NCBI RefSeq assembly: GCF_900110185.1
Contig: NZ_FOCT01000002.1
Span: 62,001-126,000, forward strand
DNA from: Nitrosospira multiformis
Lineage (GTDB): Bacteria; Pseudomonadota; Gammaproteobacteria; Burkholderiales; Nitrosomonadaceae
Length of the DNA stretch: 64,000 bases
Direction: 5' to 3'
Position 1 is the first letter of the stretch; each line of letters opens with the position of its first letter. The notes below the pieces were generated by a model, which searched no databases, was not told where the DNA came from, and saw only the letters and a list, made by a program, of their open reading frames with translations. Positions 56,944 through 64,000 of the stretch are shown here, piece by piece. A program made the position numbers and the translations under genes.

Positions 56944-57494
56944 CTCCGAGACTCCGCTAGTCTAAATTGTGGTGCAATCAGCGCGTCAAAACGGCCTCGC
57001 CGTCGCACTGCACGAACGGGCGCACTGAGCGCACCCTCTTCATCTTAGACCGCAACGCGTTGCCCTGCCGTGAAAATACCTCTCTCCATCTGAAACGCCG
57101 GGGAAGCTTGCCACCCGATACCCCAAAACAGTACCTCACTCCTTGCCGCCATCCCGATCAGGGGCATCGCCCTTTGGCTCAAAGTCTCGTGACTACGCTC
57201 TTTCGCAAGATGCCATCTGCTGTTTCGATCTTCGCAGTATAGAAACCAGACATTTTTCGTCTCGTCCTTCTTGAATTTCGCTACACAATCCTGCTCTTCC
57301 TCCCCTCCCATACGGCGAATATTTAGGATCAATACAGCCTGCTCCTGCTGAGACTTTGAAGCACCGACATCGTGTTTCTTTTTTTAAATTGAAGTCCCTT
57401 TACTTTATTGAAATATCCCTATTGTACTTGAGGCTATTGAGGTTCACACTGTGCCTGGGCAAGTCAGATAACCGTAAACAATATGGAGGGAAAA
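56944..57494. other. intergenic region, possible gene remnants
   Basis: About 550 bases. A minus-strand 95-codon frame (57045-57332) opens with a plausible short protein stretch (CVAKFKKDETKNVWFLYCED) but loses that character half-way; it may be decayed. The right end is AT-rich and should contain the promoter of the Rh channel gene. No reliable gene is called. Confidence 0.4.
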
Positions 57495-58718
57495 ATGAAA
57501 AAAAGTCTCTGCATGACGTTGTGTGGCACAGCCGGTTTTTTTCTGCTGTATCTAAGTGCCTGGGCGAGCGAGGGGGGCAGTGCGCCCGAGCTTAACGAGG
57601 CACGACAGGTAGCTCAATACAATTATGTAATCCATATCCTCGCCATGTTGCTGGTGGGTTTCGGCTTCCTCATGGTATTTGTCAAAAGATATGGATTTGG
57701 GGCCACGACCGGAACATATCTGGTAGTAGCTGTCGGTCTTCCGCTTTATATTCTGCTTCGCGCAAACGGCGTATTCGCCCACGAAATTGCTCCAAACACG
57801 GTGCAGGCATTGCTCTTTGCCGAATTCGCCGTGGCGTCCGGGTTGATCGCCATGGGCGCGGTCCTCGGTCGTCTCCGCGTTTTCCAATACGCACTGCTGG
57901 CGCTGCTCCTGATTCCCGCTTATCTCTTGAACGAATGGCTGGTGCTGGATAATGGAATGGGTATGACCGAGGGATTTCAGGATACTGCGGGGTCGCTCAT
58001 CATACACGCCTTCGGTGCATATTTTGGCCTGGGATTATCCCTTGCGCTGACCACAGCGCGACAACGAAGCCAGCCGATTGAGTCAGATGCGACTTCTGAT
58101 CGATTCGCAATGCTTGGTTCAATGGTCCTGTGGCTTTTCTGGCCTAGTTTCGCCACTGCCATCGTTCCCTTCGAACAAATGCCGCAGACAGTGGTCAACA
58201 CGGTACTCGCACTGTGCGGCGCCACGATCACCACGTACTTTTTGAGTACATATTTCCATAAAGGCAAAACCTCGATGGTCGATATGGCGAATGCGGCGCT
58301 GGCCGGCGGAGTAGCGATCGGTTCGACCTGCAATATCGTGTCGCCGACAGGTGCTTTTGCGATCGGCCTGCTTGCCGGTGCGGTCAGCGTCATCGGGTTT
58401 GTGTTCATTCAACCAGAACTTGAGAGACGCTTCAAGATCGTTGACACCTGTGGAGTCCATAATCTGCATGGAATGCCGGGATTGCTCGGTGCATTGGTTG
58501 CCGTCCTGGTCGTGCCCGGCATAGCAGTTGCCCAATTTATCGGCATCGCCTTCAGTGTCGTGCTCGCTCTGATAGCGGGACTCGTCGCTGGCGCGCTCAT
58601 CAGGGCTACCGGCACAACCCGTCTGGCTTACGAGGATAGTGAGGAATTCGCACATACCGAAGGACCGGAAGCTACGGAAATCGATGCCATAGCACTGGAA
58701 GTCGAGACTTCAACTTAA
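57495..58718 (+). CDS. Rh-type (Rh50) ammonium/ammonia channel
   Basis: Inner-membrane ammonia channel of the Rhesus branch of the Amt/Rh family, which in bacteria is known mainly from ammonia oxidisers such as Nitrosomonas europaea. The protein has a signal-like first helix and about 11 more helices. The twin pore histidines appear as LIIHAFGAYFGL and GVHNLHGMPGLLG, and NAALAGGVAIGSTCNIVSPT and FAEFAVASGLIAMGAVLGR are Rh-like. The ATG at 57495 has GGAGGG upstream, giving 407 residues; a second ATG four codons earlier is less well spaced. The acidic C-terminal tail is cytoplasmic. It would supply ammonia for assimilation or sensing; no glnK is adjacent. Confidence 0.92.
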   Translation: MKKSLCMTLCGTAGFFLLYLSAWASEGGSAPELNEARQVAQYNYVIHILAMLLVGFGFLMVFVKRYGFGATTGTYLVVAVGLPLYILLRANGVFAHEIAPNTVQALLFAEFAVASGLIAMGAVLGRLRVFQYALLALLLIPAYLLNEWLVLDNGMGMTEGFQDTAGSLIIHAFGAYFGLGLSLALTTARQRSQPIESDATSDRFAMLGSMVLWLFWPSFATAIVPFEQMPQTVVNTVLALCGATITTYFLSTYFHKGKTSMVDMANAALAGGVAIGSTCNIVSPTGAFAIGLLAGAVSVIGFVFIQPELERRFKIVDTCGVHNLHGMPGLLGALVAVLVVPGIAVAQFIGIAFSVVLALIAGLVAGALIRATGTTRLAYEDSEEFAHTEGPEATEIDAIALEVETST

Positions 58719-58932
58719 AAGGGCGGTGGCCCTGACGCAGCGAATGCCCGGAAGGTATGGCATGGCAGGAATTACATGCCGAAGTACTGGATTTCTATCG
58801 CAAAAATATCAGACAAACAGGAAACCGTAACCAAGAAAAAAGATGGATTAAGCAGATGATTCCCTTAACCCTACCTGTATGTATAAAACCTTCTGTTATT
58901 CTGATAAGCAAAGTCGGATCAATGGAGTCAAA

Positions 58933-58990
58933 ATCAATGGGGTCGGAGCCGACTGATTTCCGGAAATCAGTCGGCTCCGACCCCATTGAT
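58933..58990. repeat. 58-bp perfect palindrome between convergent genes
   Basis: ATCAATGGGGTCGGAGCCGA and on to the centre at 58961/58962 is followed by its exact reverse complement, giving 29 bp per arm with no loop. It ends 3 bases before the lpdA stop on the minus strand. A partial repeat (ATCAATGG, near 58919) precedes it. It could act as a bidirectional terminator or be a mobile repeat unit; there is no T-run on either side. Confidence 0.9.
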
Positions 58991-58993
58991 CCT

Positions 58994-60859
58994 CTATTTC
59001 TTCGGCATATAAAGATCGGTAATCGTCCCTTCCGCAATCTCGGCAGCAAAAAACACGGTTTCGGATAAGGTCGGATGCGGGTGGATGGTAAGGCCGATAT
59101 CTTCCATGTCCGCGCCCATTTCCAATCCCAGTACGGTTTCGGATATCAGTTCACCGGCATTGATGCCTACGATGCCCGCGCCAAGAATACGACGCGTTTT
59201 CTTGTCCAGGATTAACTTTGTCATGCCCTCGTCGCGTGCCATTGCCAAAGCACGACCGCTGGCAGCCCACGGAAATACCGCCTTTTCGAATTCGATACCT
59301 TGCTTTCTGGCTTCGGTTTCGGTGAGACCCATCCAGGCGATCTCCGGATCGGTGTAAGCTACGGAGGGAATGGCGCGGGCGTCGAACGCTGCCGACTTCA
59401 TCTTCTCCCCGCCAGCGATGATTTCCGCCGCCAGTTTGCCTTCATGCGATGCCTTGTGCGCCAGCATGGGCTCGCCCGCGATGTCGCCAATGGCAAAGAT
59501 GTGCGAAACATTGGTCCGCAACTGCTTATCCACCGGGATGAAGCCACGTTCGTTCACGGCGATACCTGCCTTTTCTGCGCCAATTTCGCGGCCATTTGGC
59601 CGGCGTCCTACCGCCATCAGGATCCGGTCATACACTTGCGGTTCGGGGGCCGCAGTACCCTCAGTGCTGCCTTCGAACGTGACCTTCAATCCTTCTTGCA
59701 GCGCTTCAATTCTGGTAACTTTGGTTTTGAGGTAGACGGCCTCGTAGCGTTTCTGTATGCGTTTGTGCAGCGGCCGGATAACATCGGCATCCGCGCCGGG
59801 AATCAATTGATCCATCAATTCGACGACACTGATCCTGCTGCCGAGCGCATCGTAGACCGTCGCCATTTCGAGACCGATAATGCCGCCGCCAATGATCAGC
59901 ATGCGCTTGGGGATGCCCTCCAGCTTGAGTGCGCCAGTAGAATCGATGATGCGCGGGTCATCGTAGGGGAAACCGGGAATGCGAGCGGCAGCAGAACCCG
60001 CGGCAATGATGCAGTGCTCGAACGACACTGTTTTCTTTCCGTCGGAGGTTTCCACTTCGATCATATTCGGCGAAGTGAACCTGCCCGTTCCCCGCACTAC
60101 CTTCACCTTGCGTTGCTTCGCCAGTCCCGCCAATCCCTTGGTGAGTTTGCCGATGATGGATTCCTTCCATCCCCGCAGTTTGTCTATTTCTATGCCGGGC
60201 TTAGCGAAAGCGATACCCTGTTGCGCTGTTTCCTCGGCGTCGGTGATGACTTTCGCCACATGCAGCAGCGCCTTGGAGGGAATGCAGCCCACATTGAGGC
60301 AGACGCCGCCAAGCGTGGGGTAGCGCTCGATCAAGACCACATTCTTGCCGAGATCAGCAGCACGGAAGGCGGCGGTATAGCCACCCGGCCCTGCACCCAA
60401 TACCACTACGTCGGCATGAATATCACCTTGTGGAATCGAAGGCGCAGCGGGTGGTGCTGCGGATTCAGGAGCAGGAGCGGCGACTGAGGTCGGCGTTTTC
60501 TCTTCTTCCTCTTTTTCCGATGGAGGAGCAACGTTGGCAGCGGGCTTCTCAGCCGGCTCTTCCTGCTTGCTCACACCACCAGGTTCAGAGGCTTTAGCAG
60601 GAGCAGCCGCTTCCGCTGTTGTGGCCTCCAGCATGAGTATGACCGAGCCTTCCGAAACCTTGTCGCCGACCTTGACCTTGAGTTCTTTTACCACCCCTGC
60701 TTGGGGTGAAGGAACTTCAATGGATGCCTTATCGGTTTCCAGGGTGATAAGCGATGTTTCCTTTTCCACTGTATCGCCGGGTTTCACCAGCACTTCAATC
60801 ACTGCGACATCCTTGAAGTCGCCAATATCCGGTACTTTGATTTCGGTAAACTGAGCCAT
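58994..60859 (-). CDS. lpdA: dihydrolipoyl dehydrogenase with N-terminal lipoyl domain
   Basis: E3 component of the pyruvate dehydrogenase complex. The 621-residue protein has a lipoyl domain at about 1-80 ([15 protein letters not shown], with the lipoylated Lys44), an Ala/Pro/Glu linker (about 85-145), and a flavin disulfide reductase domain. The redox pair lies in [16 protein letters not shown], the NAD region in [20 protein letters not shown], and the catalytic His/Glu in [10 protein letters not shown]. The lipoyl-E3 fusion is common in betaproteobacteria, usually after aceE-aceF, which are not within this window downstream. It ends beside the palindrome. Confidence 0.95.
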   Translation of the reverse strand: MAQFTEIKVPDIGDFKDVAVIEVLVKPGDTVEKETSLITLETDKASIEVPSPQAGVVKELKVKVGDKVSEGSVILMLEATTAEAAAPAKASEPGGVSKQEEPAEKPAANVAPPSEKEEEEKTPTSVAAPAPESAAPPAAPSIPQGDIHADVVVLGAGPGGYTAAFRAADLGKNVVLIERYPTLGGVCLNVGCIPSKALLHVAKVITDAEETAQQGIAFAKPGIEIDKLRGWKESIIGKLTKGLAGLAKQRKVKVVRGTGRFTSPNMIEVETSDGKKTVSFEHCIIAAGSAAARIPGFPYDDPRIIDSTGALKLEGIPKRMLIIGGGIIGLEMATVYDALGSRISVVELMDQLIPGADADVIRPLHKRIQKRYEAVYLKTKVTRIEALQEGLKVTFEGSTEGTAAPEPQVYDRILMAVGRRPNGREIGAEKAGIAVNERGFIPVDKQLRTNVSHIFAIGDIAGEPMLAHKASHEGKLAAEIIAGGEKMKSAAFDARAIPSVAYTDPEIAWMGLTETEARKQGIEFEKAVFPWAASGRALAMARDEGMTKLILDKKTRRILGAGIVGINAGELISETVLGLEMGADMEDIGLTIHPHPTLSETVFFAAEIAEGTITDLYMPKK

Positions 60860-60909
60860 GAAAACCTTATTAGTTTAAGGAAATAAAATTGGACCTTATT
60901 CCTGGAAAC

Positions 60910-62175
60910 CTACTGCCGGATATGCCCGTCACCCAGGACGATGAATTTCTGGCTGGTCAATCCTTCCAGTCCCACCGGGCCGCGAGCATGGAGCTTATCG
61001 GTGGAGATACCGATTTCCGCGCCGAGGCCATACTCGAATCCGTCCGCGAAGCGGGTGGAGGCATTCACCATGACAGAACTGGAATCCACTTCGCGGAGAA
61101 AACGGCGCGCGTTGCTGTAATTCTCGGTAATGATGGAATCCGTGTGTTGGGAGCCGTAAATCATAATGTGCTCGACGGCCTGATCAAGACTGCTTACCAC
61201 CCGTACGCTCAAGATAGGCGCAAGATATTCCGTATACCAGTCTTCCTCCTTGGCTTCCTTCATTTCCGGAATGATCGCCTGCGAGGCCGGATCGCCGCGC
61301 AGTTCCACGCCCTTGTCTAGGTAGATTCTGCACAGCGGCGGCAGCACTTCCCCGGCAATATTCTCATGCACCAGCAATGTTTCGAGTGTGTTGCAGGTGC
61401 CGTAGCGCTGGGTCTTGGCGTTGTCCGCAACACGAATGGCCTTTTCCTGGTCCGCTTCTTCGTCGATATAAATATGGCATACGCCATCCAGGTGCTTGAT
61501 GACGGGGATGCGCGCTTCATTCGAGATGCGCTCGATCAACCCCTTGCCGCCGCGGGGCACGATGACATCGACGAATTCTTTCATGGTGACGAGTTCACCC
61601 ACGGCAGCCCGGTCGGTTGTTTCGATAACCTGTATCGCCGTCTCGGGTAAACCGGCAGTCTTAAGCCCCTCCCTGACGCACGCCGCGATCGCCTGATTGC
61701 TGTGAATGGCTTCCGATCCCCCACGCAATAGCGCTGCGTTACCCGCCTTGAGGCACAACCCCGCGGCATCGGCCGTGACGTTGGGGCGCGCTTCATAAAT
61801 GATGCCAATCACGCCCAGCGGTACGCGCATTTTTCCGACCTGTATGCCGGAGGGACGATAATTCAAATCGCTTATTTCACCCACCGGATCGGCTAACGCT
61901 GCTATTTGCAGCAAACCTTCGGCCATGCTCGCTATGCTTTTGGGCGTGAGCGTCAACCGGTCTATCATTGCCGCTTCCAATCCCCGTTCTTTCGCATTTT
62001 CCACGTCCCTGGCATTCGCTGCCAACAGCTGCTGCTCATCCCGTTTTATAGCCATCGCCATCTGTGTGAGCGCCCGGTTCTTGGCTGCGGTTTCCGCTTT
62101 GGCAAGCAGGCGCGAGGCGGCTCGGGCTTCGCGACCGATGGATTGCATATAGGTCTTGATGTCGATGATGTCCAT
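60910..62175 (-). CDS. proA: gamma-glutamyl phosphate reductase
   Basis: Second step of proline synthesis. From ATG 62175 ([20 protein letters not shown]) the protein is 421 residues, close to the usual 417-420. It has [20 protein letters not shown], the catalytic cysteine in [13 protein letters not shown], and [21 protein letters not shown] longer in-frame start at 62250 adds 25 non-conserved residues. Following holA in the same direction, it fits the betaproteobacterial order lptE-holA-proA. Confidence 0.96.
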   Translation of the reverse strand: MDIIDIKTYMQSIGREARAASRLLAKAETAAKNRALTQMAMAIKRDEQQLLAANARDVENAKERGLEAAMIDRLTLTPKSIASMAEGLLQIAALADPVGEISDLNYRPSGIQVGKMRVPLGVIGIIYEARPNVTADAAGLCLKAGNAALLRGGSEAIHSNQAIAACVREGLKTAGLPETAIQVIETTDRAAVGELVTMKEFVDVIVPRGGKGLIERISNEARIPVIKHLDGVCHIYIDEEADQEKAIRVADNAKTQRYGTCNTLETLLVHENIAGEVLPPLCRIYLDKGVELRGDPASQAIIPEMKEAKEEDWYTEYLAPILSVRVVSSLDQAVEHIMIYGSQHTDSIITENYSNARRFLREVDSSSVMVNASTRFADGFEYGLGAEIGISTDKLHARGPVGLEGLTSQKFIVLGDGHIRQ

Positions 62176-62584
62176 GTCAATCGTTCCATTCAGACAGTAA
62201 ATTAAAATTGCAGGAATAACTGGCGGTTCCGGAACTGGATTCCGGGTCAAGCCCGACTATTGTCAGGAATAAAATTCGTGAAAATCCGGGGAGCTCCATC
62301 GGCAACGACGACGGCCGCTGGGTAATAAGGGTAGAGTCCTTTGGGCAAAACCTTGATCGTCATTTCCGCGAAAGCGGAAATCCACTGATTCATAATATTA
62401 TTGTCTCGAAAAAATCTGGATACCCGCTTTCGGGGTATGGCTGCGCCTTGATGGGTCCGGTGCCAGAATTCCTCACCCGGGCGTTCCCGGATGGAAGTCC
62501 AGTAGCGGCAGGTCGGGCGAAGCTCGGCCTATGCCGGCTATTCTCCATTTGTGTCATCGTTTTGCCATGCTTTAACTACTGCCG
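62176..62584. other. intergenic region with dispersed hairpin repeats
   Basis: About 410 bases between holA and proA. It holds ATTTCCGC/GCGGAAAT with a GAAA loop (62362-62381) and an ATACCC/GGGTAT hairpin near 62431-62449. Both resemble the proteobacterial ATTCCCGCGAAAGCGGGAAT dispersed repeat. The gap means proA may have its own promoter. Confidence 0.6.
62362..62381. repeat. dispersed palindromic repeat
   Basis: ATTTCCGC GAAA GCGGAAAT, an 8-bp stem with GNRA tetraloop, preceded by CGTC and followed by CCACTG as in the common proteobacterial repeat family. Confidence 0.6.
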
Positions 62585-63592
62585 CTACCCGATCTTTGCA
62601 AAACGCAAACCCAGTTGCAGCAACTCATCCCACGGATCGCCGCTTGCAACGCCCTTGCTGGCTCTGTCTATTTTAGCGGCATGTGACAACGCCGATGCCA
62701 ACTGTTCAAGGTTCAGGCGGCGAGCGGCGTTCTCCATTATTTTCTGCCGGTCCCGCCATACTCGAGACTGGCTGGTCAATTGTCCCGGTGGTTTCCCTGT
62801 GTCGAGTCTGGTACGAATCGCGACAAGAAGGCGGATTTGCCCCGCCAGCGTATTGACGATCAACGGCAATGCCGTGCCTTCACCCTGCAAAACCTCCAGG
62901 ATGCGCGTATAGCGCGCGGTATCCCCGGCAACCATTGCATCGGATAGTTTGAATGCATCATAACGGGCGACATCGAGCACGGCATCCTTCACCTGCTCGA
63001 ACGACAGCATTCCGGGTGGATAAAGCAACGCAAGTTTCTTGAGTTCCTGATAGGCTGCGAGCAGATTGCCCTCTACCTTGTCGGCAAGAAATTGTAGCGT
63101 GTCGATGTCGGCATTCTGCCCCTGCATGGTCAGCCGCTGGCCTATCCAGTCGGGCAGCCGCCCGCGTTCTACCGGATAAACCGTAATGACTGCTCCTGCT
63201 GCATCAAGCGCCTTGAACCATCTGGTTGCCGCACCTTGCTGGTCGATCCGGGGCAGGGTGACAAGTGTGACGGTATCTGGCGGCAGGGCGCGGCAGTATT
63301 TCTCCAAAACGGCGCTGCCCTGATTGCCCGGCTTGCCCGAGGGGATGCGCAGATCGATTATACGTCTTTCGCCGAACAACGACAGGCTGTTGCTGCACCG
63401 TTCCAGCTCTGTCCAGTTGAAGTGGCTATCGACGTTGAAAATCTCCCGTTCGATATACCCGCCCTGACGCGCTTTTGTACGAATCAGGTCGGCAGCTTCG
63501 ATTGCCAGAAGTAATTCGTCGCCGGATACCGTATAAAGCGGTGCAAGCTGCTTATCGAGATGCCGCGCAAGCTGTTCGGGCGCAATACGCAT
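62585..63592 (-). CDS. holA: DNA polymerase III subunit delta
   Basis: Clamp-loader subunit that opens the beta clamp. The 335-residue protein starts MRIAPEQLARHLDKQLAPLY, followed by YTVSGDELLLAIEAADLIR, the HolA opening, and includes LPRIDQQGAATRWFKAL and LADKVEGNLLAAYQELKKLA, both typical. Length is normal. It follows lptE by 39 bases in the same direction. Confidence 0.95.
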   Translation of the reverse strand: MRIAPEQLARHLDKQLAPLYTVSGDELLLAIEAADLIRTKARQGGYIEREIFNVDSHFNWTELERCSNSLSLFGERRIIDLRIPSGKPGNQGSAVLEKYCRALPPDTVTLVTLPRIDQQGAATRWFKALDAAGAVITVYPVERGRLPDWIGQRLTMQGQNADIDTLQFLADKVEGNLLAAYQELKKLALLYPPGMLSFEQVKDAVLDVARYDAFKLSDAMVAGDTARYTRILEVLQGEGTALPLIVNTLAGQIRLLVAIRTRLDTGKPPGQLTSQSRVWRDRQKIMENAARRLNLEQLASALSHAAKIDRASKGVASGDPWDELLQLGLRFAKIG

Positions 63593-63631
63593 GCCTTCGC
63601 CTTCAGGTTACCGCAACACAGGCCCCAACGG

Positions 63632-64000
63632 TCAGGGATTCACCTGTGGAGACTTATTCAAGTCCGCCACCTTGACTGCTCCAAGGCGCCGCACGATCTG
63701 ATCTGCCGAGTCACTCTGCATCTCCCGCACGAGCAGTGCCTCTTCCCCTTCCTTGGCGACCACCTGCTGATTGGTAAAAGGCATGATTCGACGCAGCATC
63801 AGTTCATTGGTAGGAATGAGTTCCTCCCCTTTGGCATCGATCAGCCGGAAGGAAACCCGATACCGCAGTTCAAACTCCAGAACGCGCCCCCCGCCTGATA
63901 CGGACATGATCTGTCTGTCATTGGTGACGCTGAGAATCTCCAGTATGGCCTCGGCCTTTTTCCGGTTGTCAACGAGACGGGTGCTGGTGCCCGTCCGAAC
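63632..64000 (-). CDS. lptE: LPS-assembly lipoprotein LptE, C-terminal part (runs off the window end)
   Basis: Reading the minus strand from the window edge to the TGA at 63632-63634 gives RTGTSTRLVDNRKKAEAILE, then ILSVTNDRQIMSVSG, LRYRVSFRLIDAKGEE and REMQSDSADQIVRRL. This is the C-terminal part of LptE, the LptD partner plugging the barrel. The signal peptide and lipobox lie outside the window. Gene order lptE-holA supports the call. Confidence 0.88.
   Translation of the reverse strand, partial: VRTGTSTRLVDNRKKAEAILEILSVTNDRQIMSVSGGGRVLEFELRYRVSFRLIDAKGEELIPTNELMLRRIMPFTNQQVVAKEGEEALLVREMQSDSADQIVRRLGAVKVADLNKSPQVNP

Noticed and set aside
57045..57332. 95-codon minus-strand frame near the Rh channel gene
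   Set aside because: First 45 residues look plausible but the rest does not, and there is no RBS. Treated as a possible remnant only.
58757..59068. Plus-strand frame across the palindrome
   Set aside because: It reads through the palindrome into antisense of lpdA; the apparent internal repeat is due to the palindrome.
1..64000. CRISPR arrays, tRNA or rRNA genes, intact insertion sequences, prophage
   Set aside because: I saw no regularly spaced repeats, no tRNA-like GTTCRANYC arm in a cloverleaf context, no transposase or integrase motifs and no phage structural genes. A tRNAscan or ISfinder search could change this.

Overview
The window looks like chromosome of an autotrophic, ammonia-oxidising betaproteobacterium of the Nitrosomonadaceae, most likely Nitrosospira. 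The support is indirect: a phosphoribulokinase gene (Calvin cycle), an Rh50-type ammonium channel, and typical betaproteobacterial gene orders (lptE-holA-proA, lptD-surA-pdxA-rsmA, RNB nuclease-tonB-aroE-mtgA, lnt-glyQ-glyS-gmhB-plsC, lptM-lysA). I saw no rRNA, tRNA, CRISPR array, intact insertion sequence or prophage.

Layout. 1-24.7 kb is mostly core: phosphoribulokinase (partial), rplM-rpsI behind a near-consensus promoter, argC, a coiled-coil membrane protein with a bactofilin, erpA, an M23 peptidase with anmK, a soluble histidine kinase, lnt-glyQ-glyS-gmhB-plsC-YgjP-like peptidase, one orphan gene, lptM-lysA, mgtE, then mtgA, aroE, a TonB-family protein and an RNase II-family nuclease. 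24.7-47.6 kb is an accessory block. 47.6-64 kb is core again: mpl, lptD-surA-pdxA-rsmA, a lytic transglycosylase, the Rh channel, lipoyl-E3, proA, holA and lptE (partial).

The accessory block is the most interesting part. It carries an alpha/beta hydrolase and a cytoplasmic-looking subtilase. Next comes a prostaglandin H synthase (cyclooxygenase)-like haem protein directly followed by a lipoxygenase. Convergent to these lies a tightly overlapping operon of a catalase/allene-oxide-synthase-like haem protein, a DyP-type peroxidase and a membrane protein with two similar halves. A small conserved-looking protein precedes that operon. Further on are a decayed GNAT acetyltransferase, a tyrosinase, a di-haem cytochrome c lipoprotein, a Tat-exported GMC oxidoreductase, and a mono-haem cytochrome coupled to an unknown protein.

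Hypothesis: hydrolase, cyclooxygenase-like, lipoxygenase and AOS-like catalase together resemble an oxylipin (fatty-acid hydroperoxide) pathway of animal and coral type. The second half (tyrosinase, cytochromes c, GMC enzyme) looks like an envelope oxidation chain. The family assignments come from motifs read by eye; substrates and pathway order are inference.
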